Counted from the first letter of the stretch, positions 1 through 4,541 are shown. The stretch: DNA of 5,335 nt from a bacterium (GCA_024692925.1 JAILLX010000015.1:1-5335); one strand, 5' to 3'. Notes: generated from the sequence alone by a model not told the origin. Program-made: numbers and translations.

Positions 1-359
1 CCTTCATTACTTATAATTAAATCTTCTATTTTTTCCAATTTTTCCTCCTTTTCATTATCAATTGATACTTCAATAATTTCACATTTACAATTTGGATGAA
101 TCGGTGGTAGAAAAGGAAATTCTTCTATATTTTCTTTTTCAACTCCATTCATAGATGAACAAATTTTACAAACATTTTTACTATCATTTGTTATCCATCG
201 AAAAATTGTTTTATCTGTTTTATTATTAAAGTTTGTTTGAAAGTATTTTTCAACTTCCAAAACTTTTTCTTTATGCTTTGGATGTGAAGAATTTGTATAA
301 GCATCACTTTGCATAATTTGTTGAATATAAGAAGCTATCTTTACCATTTTTTCCTTCAT
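1..359 (-). CDS. Partial gene: small protein with phage head-morphogenesis (MuF/SPP1 gp7-like) Cys/His motif
   Basis: An open frame runs from ATG at 359 leftward for 119 codons with no stop before the window edge, so the C-terminus is missing. Residues about 53-95 read FRWITNDSKNVCKIC, then a short linker, then PPIHPNCKCEI. The spaced C64-x2-C67 and H88-P-N-C91-K-C93 strongly resemble the C-terminal signature of phage head-morphogenesis or minor-head proteins (Mu gpF / SPP1 gp7 family), where they may form a metal-binding knuckle. The usual long N-terminal part of that family (200 or more residues) is absent: only about 52 residues precede the motif, and they are rich in Lys, Ser and Asn. After the motif the chain becomes acidic and Lys/Glu-rich (residues 100-119). 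The first ATG (359) has little upstream Shine-Dalgarno. A second ATG at 347 has AAGGA four bases ahead of it and may be the real start. It could be a prophage remnant, a stand-alone MuF-like domain, or an unrelated zinc-knuckle protein. The motif match is from memory of the family. Confidence 0.62.
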   Translation of the reverse strand, partial: MKEKMVKIASYIQQIMQSDAYTNSSHPKHKEKVLEVEKYFQTNFNNKTDKTIFRWITNDSKNVCKICSSMNGVEKENIEEFPFLPPIHPNCKCEIIEVSIDNEKEEKLEKIEDLIISNE

Positions 360-370
360 AATTTAAGTTA

Positions 371-401
371 ATAAAAAAGCCCTTGGATTAACCAAAGGCT
401 T
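371..401 (-). terminator. Intrinsic terminator ending the small RNA/leader
   Basis: On the minus strand a 10-bp stem, AAGCCTTTGG paired with CCAAGGGCTT (one G-U pair), closes a 5-base loop and runs directly into six T residues. The first hairpin upstream (412-445) is also followed by five T residues, so there may be two tandem termination points. No gene lies between this terminator and the promoter at 456-484. Confidence 0.8.
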
Positions 402-449
402 ACACCATAAAAATGGGACAGACGTTTTTATACACCTATCCCATTAGAT
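371..449 (-). ncRNA. Candidate small RNA or attenuated 5' leader with two hairpins
   Basis: The predicted transcript starts near 449 and ends in the U-tract near 371, about 77 nt. It contains no ORF longer than two codons. It folds by eye into two stems. The first pairs 432-445 with 412-425: 14 continuous base pairs including three or four G-U pairs, with a 6-base loop at 426-431. The second is the terminator stem at 377-401. GGUGUA occurs twice, once in the first stem and once just before the terminator. The RNA ends about 12 bases before the ATG at 359. It could be a free sRNA, or a leader whose terminator must be read through for the downstream phage-like gene to be expressed. I do not recognise it as a known RNA family. 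Confidence 0.6.
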
Positions 450-455
450 GCTTTT

Positions 456-484
456 ACTATACCACAAAATACGGAACAAGTCAA
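456..484 (-). promoter_or_regulatory. Sigma70-type promoter for the small RNA/leader
   Basis: On the minus strand, -35 TTGACT (479-484) and -10 TATAGT (456-461) are separated by exactly 17 bases. Each matches the consensus at five of six positions. The predicted start is an A near 449, seven bases past the -10. It faces away from the divergent promoter at 538-565. Confidence 0.75.
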
Positions 485-537
485 GAACATTTTGCGTATT
501 TACTACCATCCACAAAAGTTGACTTAAGACTATTTTC

Positions 538-565
538 TTGACTAAGTTTACTAAATAGGTATAAA
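538..565 (+). promoter_or_regulatory. Promoter of the outer-membrane protein gene
   Basis: TTGACT at 538-543 and TATAAA at 560-565 are spaced by 16 bases, giving a start near 572 and a leader of about 28 bases. A Shine-Dalgarno AAGGA at 587-591 stands eight bases before the ATG at 600. The nine bases TTCTTGACT at 535-543 recur in opposite orientation at 479-487, around the -35 box of the divergent promoter. Confidence 0.72.
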
Positions 566-599
566 ATCATATTAATAACAAAGAGAAAGGAAATATATT

Positions 600-1622
600 A
601 TGAAAAAAGTTATTTCAAGTTTGTTAATTGCAACTATGTTTTCAACTGTTGCCAGCGCACAAACTGTAAATACTAATACATTGAAGAAGACAACTCAAAA
701 CATTATTGATGATTTTGATGATGATGATACTCCTACAGCTGCCGCTGCGACATTAAAAAAGGTAAATGATTCTACATCAAAAATGTTTTTAAAACCAAAC
801 AATCAAAAGGAAGCTGATAAACTTGCAAAAAAGGATGAAATTCCTGATAATATTAAACAAGATTACAAGGAAGATGATGGCTATCTTTTAGAAGGTTTCC
901 AACTTGGTGTTGGTATTGGTATTTTAGGAGGAGTTAACGCTCAAGTTGGATACAGAATTCCAAGAAGAGAATATAACTTCTGGAAGAATAGATTTGGTTT
1001 TAGAATAGATTATAACTCTTGGAAGCCACTTGAAAGTAAGATTAAAGATTACTTAGAAGAAAATCCTATTGATGTTGCTGATAATGACTTTACTGGTATG
1101 ATTAATGGAACAAATTATGGTGCTTTGATTGATTTCTATCCATTTGGAAATACATGGTTCCTTGGAAACTTCAGAATCAGTGGTGGTTATTATACTGGTG
1201 ATTTTGATATGGATATTTATATGCATAAGTCAGCATCTAAAACATTTGAAATGCAAGGTATTAAATATTCTGGTAATGCTGATGCAATGTTAAGAGCAGC
1301 TTTGGCTGTTGATGTAAAAGGACCATATCTTGGTACAGGTTTTGATTTTCAAATTCTTTATGGTTTAAAATTTTACTTTGATGCCGGAGTTGTATTCATT
1401 GATAATCCAAGAATAGAGACAGAATTAACTGGTACTGGTGAATTGACAGCATGTTTTACTGATTCTCCAGCTTCTTGCAGAACGGAAACAATTTCTCAAG
1501 ATAGCGATGTTGTAAAACAACTTCTTGAAGATACAAAAGAAGAATATGAAGATCTTACTGAAGCTATTACGAATGTAAAGATTTTCCCAATGGTTAAAGT
1601 TGGGTTAATGCTTCGTTTCTAA
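600..1622 (+). CDS. Outer-membrane beta-barrel protein, family not named
   Basis: The 340-residue product starts with a clear Sec signal peptide: MKK, a hydrophobic core, and A18-S-A20 before Q21, the expected cleavage point. The mature N-terminus (about 21-92) is polar and low-complexity, with an Asp run at 37-43 and an Ala run at 47-50, and probably sits in the periplasm as a flexible tail. From about residue 99 the chain alternates hydrophobic and polar residues with many Gly and aromatic positions (GFQLGVGIGILGG, NFRISGGYYTGDF, GLKFYFDAGVVF), as in beta-barrel strands. It ends KVGLMLRF; the terminal Phe is the usual signal for BAM-mediated insertion. An acidic helical stretch at about 301-326 comes just before the last strand, an arrangement I recall from uncharacterised proteobacterial barrels ending in PVVxLGxxYRF. 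C285 and C293 lie in a likely loop and could form a disulfide. It is monocistronic, with its own promoter and terminator. Substrate and exact role cannot be read from the sequence; it might be a structural or transport barrel. Confidence 0.85.
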   Translation: MKKVISSLLIATMFSTVASAQTVNTNTLKKTTQNIIDDFDDDDTPTAAAATLKKVNDSTSKMFLKPNNQKEADKLAKKDEIPDNIKQDYKEDDGYLLEGFQLGVGIGILGGVNAQVGYRIPRREYNFWKNRFGFRIDYNSWKPLESKIKDYLEENPIDVADNDFTGMINGTNYGALIDFYPFGNTWFLGNFRISGGYYTGDFDMDIYMHKSASKTFEMQGIKYSGNADAMLRAALAVDVKGPYLGTGFDFQILYGLKFYFDAGVVFIDNPRIETELTGTGELTACFTDSPASCRTETISQDSDVVKQLLEDTKEEYEDLTEAITNVKIFPMVKVGLMLRF

Positions 1623-1641
1623 TTTAATTTTTGGAAAAATA

Positions 1642-1672
1642 AGGGTGTCAAATATTTGGCACTCTTTTTTTA
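1642..1672 (+). terminator. Intrinsic terminator of the outer-membrane protein gene
   Basis: A 10-bp stem pairs 1642-1651 with 1656-1665 around an ATAT loop (two G-U pairs) and is followed by a seven-base T run. It lies 20 bases after the stop codon, so transcription of the barrel gene probably does not enter the tRNA genes. Confidence 0.85.
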
Positions 1673-1680
1673 TTTTTTTC

Positions 1681-1708
1681 TTGCAACTTGATAAAATATA
1701 TATATAAT
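1681..1708 (+). promoter_or_regulatory. Promoter of the tandem glycine tRNAs
   Basis: TTGCAA (1681-1686) and a perfect TATAAT (1703-1708) are spaced by 16 bases. The predicted start near 1715 leaves only a short leader before the first tRNA at 1722. No comparable promoter is evident in the 36-base spacer before the second tRNA, so the two are probably one transcript. Confidence 0.65.
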
Positions 1709-1721
1709 ATCTCTCTGTTAT

Positions 1722-1795
1722 GCGGGTGTAGCTCAATGGTAGAGTTCCAGCCTTCCAAGCTGGCCGTGAGGGTTCGATTCCCTTCACCCGCTCCA
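1722..1795 (+). tRNA. tRNA-Gly (anticodon UCC)
   Basis: The 74-base cloverleaf has acceptor GCGGGTG/CACCCGC, D-stem GCTC/GAGT (one G-U pair), anticodon stem CCAGC/GCTGG around loop CTTCCAA (anticodon TCC at 1754-1756), and a T-arm with TTCGATT loop. The CCA end is encoded. It reads GGA, and through wobble also GGG. It is first in a two-gene glycine tRNA cluster. Confidence 0.96.
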
Positions 1796-1831
1796 AAGTT
1801 AAATCATTAAAATCGTGAACTATGGACTATT

Positions 1832-1905
1832 GCAGGTGTAACTCAATGGTAGAGTGCTTGCTTCCCAAGCAAGACACGGGGGTTCGATTCCCCTCATCTG
1901 CTCCA
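1832..1905 (+). tRNA. tRNA-Gly (anticodon CCC)
   Basis: The 74-base cloverleaf has acceptor GCAGGTG/CATCTGC (one G-U pair), D-stem ACTC/GAGT, anticodon stem CTTGC/GCAAG around loop TTCCCAA (anticodon CCC at 1864-1866), TTCGATT T-loop and encoded CCA. It reads GGG only. Its D-arm, T-loop and overall layout are close to the upstream tRNA-Gly, suggesting old tandem duplication with anticodon divergence. Position 10 is A rather than the usual G, compensated by a Watson-Crick pair. Confidence 0.95.
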
Positions 1906-1916
1906 ATCTCATTGTT

Positions 1917-1974
1917 TCGTAGGCTATTTCATTTTCCCTTTTTTAAAAGAGGCTTATTTTCATAATCCCTACGA
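1917..1974. repeat. Long imperfect inverted repeat between convergent genes
   Basis: TCGTAGG at 1917-1923 is matched by CCTACGA at 1968-1974. Inside, an AAAAG/CTTTT core near 1937-1952 forms a smaller hairpin. Read on the minus strand the two halves also resemble each other directly: GGGATTATGAAAATAAGCCT versus GGGAAAATGAAATAGCCT. It lies between the end of the tRNA-Gly pair and the stop of the 78-codon gene, where a bidirectional terminator would be expected, but neither side has a good T-tract after a GC-rich stem. Confidence 0.45.
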
Positions 1975-1978
1975 CAAA

Positions 1979-2215
1979 TTACACTACTTCCACCTTAAGG
2001 GCGTAGTTGTCCCAATCGATTTTTCCGGTGATGAGAGGGACAACTGAATTTATGAGCAAATGGCTGTTCTCAAAGTCCAAAATAATCTCGTCGCCGATGT
2101 TTGGAACGATTCCATCCGGCAAAGAATTTTTAAAAAGGAAAACCTCATCTTTTCCAAAAGAAACCTTGACATCATCAACAATATTTCCGTGTTTTAATTT
2201 TGCCTTTGTAATCAT
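1979..2215 (-). CDS. Hypothetical 78-residue protein
   Basis: I do not recognise this protein. The start is well supported: an AGGAGA Shine-Dalgarno (2221-2226) lies five bases before the ATG, and a good promoter with a perfect TATAAT lies about 40 bases further upstream. The product has no signal peptide, membrane segment or cysteine. It shows short alternating hydrophobic/polar stretches (DDVKVSF, DEVFLF, GDEIILDF, HLLINSVVPL, YALKVEVV) separated by turn-forming Asn/Gly/Asp, as in a small all-beta, possibly barrel-like fold. The net charge is mildly acidic. It is monocistronic and converges on the glycine tRNAs. Its base composition is somewhat richer in G+C than the surrounding intergenic DNA, as expected for real coding. 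A 117-codon frame on the opposite strand overlaps it but lacks these signals. Confidence 0.72.
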   Translation of the reverse strand: MITKAKLKHGNIVDDVKVSFGKDEVFLFKNSLPDGIVPNIGDEIILDFENSHLLINSVVPLITGKIDWDNYALKVEVV

Positions 2216-2247
2216 AAAATTCTCCTATGGGCTTTGTGTTATTTCTA

Positions 2248-2283
2248 ATAATAATAGAACTTATTATAATATTCTATTATTAT
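2248..2283. repeat. Perfect 12-bp inverted repeat centred on the -10 box (candidate operator)
   Basis: ATAATAATAGAA at 2248-2259 is the exact reverse complement of TTCTATTATTAT at 2272-2283, with a 12-base spacer that holds the TATAAT -10 box at 2263-2268. One arm covers the predicted start site and the other the -10/-35 spacer. This is where a dimeric repressor would sit. The region is very AT-rich, so part of the symmetry could be chance. Confidence 0.5.
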
Positions 2284-2291
2284 ATAATCAA
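2263..2291 (-). promoter_or_regulatory. Promoter of the 78-residue protein gene
   Basis: On the minus strand, TTGATT (2286-2291) and a perfect TATAAT (2263-2268) are 17 bases apart. The predicted start near 2256 gives a leader of about 40 bases ending in the AGGAGA Shine-Dalgarno. Confidence 0.65.
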
Positions 2292-2358
2292 GAACAAAAT
2301 GAGAAAAAATGCAAAAAATTTATTATAATTAGATTTTGGAGATGGGTTGTGAGTGCTT

Positions 2359-2385
2359 AATAATTTGTTTTTACGAATTATTTTT
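2359..2385 (+). terminator. Weak AT-rich terminator-like hairpin
   Basis: AATAATTTG pairs with CGAATTATT (one G-U pair) around a 6-base loop and runs into five T residues on the plus strand. No plus-strand gene ends nearby, so its role is uncertain and it could be chance in AT-rich DNA. Confidence 0.25.
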
Positions 2386-2411
2386 AGGGGGTAAATTTTT
2401 GATGAGTAATG

Positions 2412-2437
2412 AAAAAACCGCCCTTGCGGACGGCTTT
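2412..2437 (-). terminator. Intrinsic terminator after the duplicated tRNA-Asn tail
   Basis: On the minus strand, CCGTCC and GGGCGG pair around a GCAA loop (extended by A-U pairs to about 10 bp) and are followed by six T residues. It stands a few bases beyond the second copy of the tRNA-Asn 3' end and probably ends any transcript that passes the first terminator at 2561-2589. Confidence 0.85.
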
Positions 2438-2441
2438 CCTA

Positions 2442-2463
2442 TTATGGCTCCGGTGGATGGATT
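2442..2463 (-). repeat. Duplicate of the tRNA-Asn 3' end (att-like direct repeat, distal copy)
   Basis: Twenty-two bases are identical to 2594-2615. On the minus strand they correspond to the last 19 bases of tRNA-Asn, from the end of the T-loop through the 3' side of the T-stem and acceptor to CCA, plus three following bases. The rest of a tRNA is absent here. An intact tRNA at one end and a copy of its 3' tail at the other is the usual scar of tyrosine-recombinase integration. Confidence 0.75.
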
Positions 2464-2465
2464 GC

Positions 2466-2524
2466 TCACTTCGTTCGTCCTTCGGACCGCCTTCGGCGTC
2501 GTTCAGGCTTTGCCTTCACCGAAC
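2466..2524. repeat. Array of small TTC-loop hairpins with 11-base period
   Basis: GTCC-TTC-GGAC (2477-2487) is followed immediately by CGCC-TTC-GGCG (2488-2498), and then AGGC-TTT-GCCT (2505-2515). TTCG recurs at 2470, 2481 and 2492, exactly 11 bases apart. GTTC (2501-2504) and GAAC (2521-2524) bracket the third hairpin. The block is much richer in G+C than the surrounding DNA and lies inside the duplicated tRNA tails. No open frame here looks like a protein. Confidence 0.65.
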
Positions 2525-2560
2525 CGACTTTGTGTGTTTCGTTCCCTCTCATCAGAAGCA

Positions 2561-2589
2561 AAAATAAAACCCCGCACAAGGCGAGGTTT
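2561..2589 (-). terminator. Intrinsic terminator of tRNA-Asn
   Basis: On the minus strand AAACCTCGC pairs with GCGGGGTTT (one G-U pair) around CTTGT and is followed by TATTTTT. It begins 8 bases after the tRNA CCA end and lies inside the segment bounded by the two tRNA-tail copies. Confidence 0.82.
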
Positions 2590-2593
2590 GATT

Positions 2594-2615
2594 TTATGGC
2601 TCCGGTGGATGGATT
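2594..2615 (-). repeat. tRNA-Asn 3' end (att-like direct repeat, proximal copy)
   Basis: This is the 3' tail of the intact tRNA-Asn plus three bases beyond CCA. It is identical over 22 bases to 2442-2463, with copies offset by 152 bases. About 130 bases lie between the two copies. Confidence 0.75.
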
Positions 2616-2671
2616 CGAACCAACGACCAATTGATTAACAGTCAACTGCGCTACCACTGCGCTACACCGGA
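2597..2671 (-). tRNA. tRNA-Asn (anticodon GUU)
   Basis: The 75-base cloverleaf on the minus strand has acceptor TCCGGTG/CACCGGA, D-stem GCGC/GCGC, anticodon stem GTTGA/TCAAT around loop CTGTTAA (anticodon GTT), a 5-base variable loop, T-loop TTCGAAT and encoded CCA. The T-stem GTTGG/CCATC has a T-T mismatch at its second pair, which is unusual. It has its own promoter and is followed by a terminator and a repeated copy of its 3' tail. Confidence 0.95.
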
Positions 2672-2682
2672 ATAGTGAGTAA

Positions 2683-2711
2683 TTTATAACCTATATTTTG
2701 TATAAAATCAA
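2683..2711 (-). promoter_or_regulatory. Promoter of tRNA-Asn
   Basis: On the minus strand, TTGATT (2706-2711) and TATAAA (2683-2688) are 17 bases apart, placing the start a few bases ahead of the tRNA 5' end at 2671. It lies just past the RNase J stop codon. No intrinsic terminator is visible between them, so operon read-through could also contribute. Confidence 0.6.
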
Positions 2712-2730
2712 GTACTTTTTTTACTTTTTT

Positions 2731-4527
2731 TTAAATCCTTACAATATGTACAGAGATTGGTGGTTTTTTATCCATTAAATCTCGGATTACTCGGCGGGTA
2801 CTTGCAACAGTGATTTCACGGACTGTGTCATCACGGCTGATTTCCTTTTTCGATAGGTTTTTAATTGTCGATTTTATTTCAGCAATGATTGCGGACTTTA
2901 TCATTCCGGTACTGTCTGTTTCGAACATTCCGACAGAAGAAATCTCTGGCTTTCCAACAAGTCCGGATTTATTCATAATAAGGCTTATGAATACTGCACC
3001 GTTATAGTTTATTTTACGGCGTGCAGAGAAGACATCGTTGGTTGCAGAAATGTGTCGTGTTCCATCAATGATAATTTCCGCAGTTGGAATTTTTTCAACG
3101 ACAACAGGTTTTTTGCCGTCTTCTATTGCAATAAAATCTCCGTTATCAATAATTTCAACATTTTTAATCTTACATTCAGTGGCAATTTTTGCATTGCGGA
3201 AAAGGTGGATTGGTTCGCCGTGAACTGGGATTACAATTTGTGGTTTTAAAAGATTGTAAAGTTGTTCAAGTTCAGGCTTGCTTCCGTGACCGGATGCGTG
3301 AATGTGTGGGTTATCAAGTGTTGTGATAACATTTACACCCTGACGTGAAAGATTGTTTTGAACATTTAAAATAGACTCTTCGTTTCCAGGAATAATCTTT
3401 GATGAAAAGATTACAGTATCGCCAGCATGAAGTTTTAAATCAGTATAGGCATTTTCAGAAACTCGGGTAAGGACACTTCGTGGTTCGCCCTGAGTTCCAG
3501 TGCAAAGATATAGTGCTTTGTTATCATCAATTTTAAATGCTTCATCAGCAGAAATGTATTCAAAATCTTGGAGATAACCTTCGGATTTTGCAATATCAAT
3601 AATTGTTTCCATTGAACGACCAAGGACAACAAGTTTACGGCCGGTTGCTTGGGCTGCTTTGAAAATACTGTGCATACGAACAACGTTTGTTGCAAAACAG
3701 GTGATTACAACCTTACCGGATTTTATTTCTTTTACAACTTTTTCAAGTTCGACAACAACATCAGCTTCGCTTCGGCTGTGATTTAATTCTAGTGCATTTG
3801 TTGAATCGCACATAACGGCAAGTACACCTTCGCGGGCAAGTTTTTTAAGTGTCGCCATATCACTTGGCTTATCCATAAGTGGGGTAGGGTCAAATTTCCA
3901 ATCGCCAGTGTGAAGAATTGCTCCCTGTTCAGTCCTTAGAATAATACCAGTTGATTGTGGAATAGAGTGGGTCAAATGAAAATATTCAACATCAAATGCA
4001 CCAAGTTTGAAATGTGCACCTTCCTTTGATACTTTACGCATTGGAACTTTTCCAAGCAAATCATTTTCTGCGAGTTTATTTTCAAGCATTTTTAATGCAA
4101 ATGCAGTTCCGTAAATTGGGCATCCTACTTCTTGCCAAATGTATGGAATTGCACCGTAGTGATCTTCGTGAGAATGAGTAAGGAGTATTGCCTTTACCCT
4201 GTCTTTTATTGATTTTAAAAATGTCGAGTCAGGTATTACATATTCAGCACCAGCCATACGTTCGGTTGGAAAACCAATACCCATATCAATAATTACCCAA
4301 TCACCACGTGTTCCATAAAGGTAAAGGTTGCAACCAATTTTGTCACCCATACCACCCAGAGCTCCGAAATAAACACGATTATCGGATGCGGATAAATTCA
4401 TACTTGTTTTGATAAGTTTTTTCTTTTCAACCTTTGGTGTTTCAATAATTTTTTTAGCTTTTTTTACAGCCTTTGGAGTTTTTTTAACTGATGTATTTTT
4501 TTTCTTTTTATCTTTTTTAAATAACAT
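2731..4527 (-). CDS. rnj: Ribonuclease J (metallo-beta-lactamase / beta-CASP RNase) with Lys-rich N-terminal tail
   Basis: This 598-residue enzyme of cytoplasmic RNA decay and processing belongs to the RNase J family, which combines 5'-to-3' exonuclease and endonuclease activity on mRNA and rRNA precursors. The metallo-beta-lactamase part starts near residue 50 (FGALGGMGDKIGCNLYLYG). It shows the zinc motif H118-S-H120-E-D122-H123, H187 in LTHSIP and D209 in HTGDW. The beta-CASP part follows (about 235-410) with CDSTN at 240, FATNVVR at 278 and TGTQGEP at 343. HIHASGH at 408-414 and PVHGE at 434-438 complete the active site, and a C-terminal domain occupies about 480-598. All expected catalytic residues are present. 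The first 45 residues are extra relative to most family members: 18 of the first 40 are Lys. This start is supported by an AAAGGA Shine-Dalgarno eight bases upstream, whereas the internal Met43 has none. The gene lies 18 bases after radC and is probably co-transcribed with it. Sequence style suits alphaproteobacterial RNase J. Confidence 0.95.
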   Translation of the reverse strand: MLFKKDKKKKNTSVKKTPKAVKKAKKIIETPKVEKKKLIKTSMNLSASDNRVYFGALGGMGDKIGCNLYLYGTRGDWVIIDMGIGFPTERMAGAEYVIPDSTFLKSIKDRVKAILLTHSHEDHYGAIPYIWQEVGCPIYGTAFALKMLENKLAENDLLGKVPMRKVSKEGAHFKLGAFDVEYFHLTHSIPQSTGIILRTEQGAILHTGDWKFDPTPLMDKPSDMATLKKLAREGVLAVMCDSTNALELNHSRSEADVVVELEKVVKEIKSGKVVITCFATNVVRMHSIFKAAQATGRKLVVLGRSMETIIDIAKSEGYLQDFEYISADEAFKIDDNKALYLCTGTQGEPRSVLTRVSENAYTDLKLHAGDTVIFSSKIIPGNEESILNVQNNLSRQGVNVITTLDNPHIHASGHGSKPELEQLYNLLKPQIVIPVHGEPIHLFRNAKIATECKIKNVEIIDNGDFIAIEDGKKPVVVEKIPTAEIIIDGTRHISATNDVFSARRKINYNGAVFISLIMNKSGLVGKPEISSVGMFETDSTGMIKSAIIAEIKSTIKNLSKKEISRDDTVREITVASTRRVIRDLMDKKPPISVHIVRI

Positions 4528-4535
4528 AATAATAA

Positions 4536-4541
4536 TCCTTT
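4536..4541 (-). promoter_or_regulatory. Shine-Dalgarno that fixes the RNase J start
   Basis: AAAGGA on the minus strand lies eight bases before the ATG at 4527, within the short gap after radC. It supports translation from the long start, so the Lys-rich tail is really made. Confidence 0.75.

Larger units (their letters stand above)
2216..2596. other. Gene-free stretch between the 78-residue protein gene and tRNA-Asn
   Basis: About 380 bases without a supportable gene. The left part (2216-2400) is AT-rich and holds the promoter and palindrome of the 78-residue protein gene plus a weak AT hairpin. The right part (2410-2596) is abruptly GC-richer. It holds a terminator, a second copy of the tRNA-Asn 3' end, an array of small hairpins and another terminator. 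Open frames across it only read through tRNA and terminator sequence. Confidence 0.8.

Noticed and set aside
1605..1796. 63-codon minus-strand frame reading RVKGIEPSRPAWKAG
   Set aside because: It is the antisense translation of tRNA-Gly and the barrel gene's terminator, a classic false ORF.
1917..1974. Integron attC-like site
   Set aside because: The arms lack the RYYYAAC / GTTRRRY core pairs and there is no cassette array or integrase in view.
2007..2360. 117-codon plus-strand frame opposite the 78-residue protein gene
   Set aside because: It has no ribosome site or promoter, while the opposite-strand gene has both; it also runs into AT-rich promoter DNA.
2464..2524. CRISPR array
   Set aside because: The units are 11 bases with no unique spacers of 25-40 bases, and no cas gene is present.
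2336..2638. 100-codon plus-strand frame ending RWMDSNQRPID
   Set aside because: It runs through two terminators, the repeat array and the antisense of tRNA-Asn; the ending is the typical tRNA shadow peptide.
2466..2657. 63-codon minus-strand frame reading VVGSNPSTGA
   Set aside because: It starts inside tRNA-Asn and translates the terminator and hairpin array.
3435..3695. 86-codon frame within the RNase J gene
   Set aside because: It is an alternative frame of a well-supported, fully conserved enzyme. The same applies to the other short frames inside RNase J and RadC.
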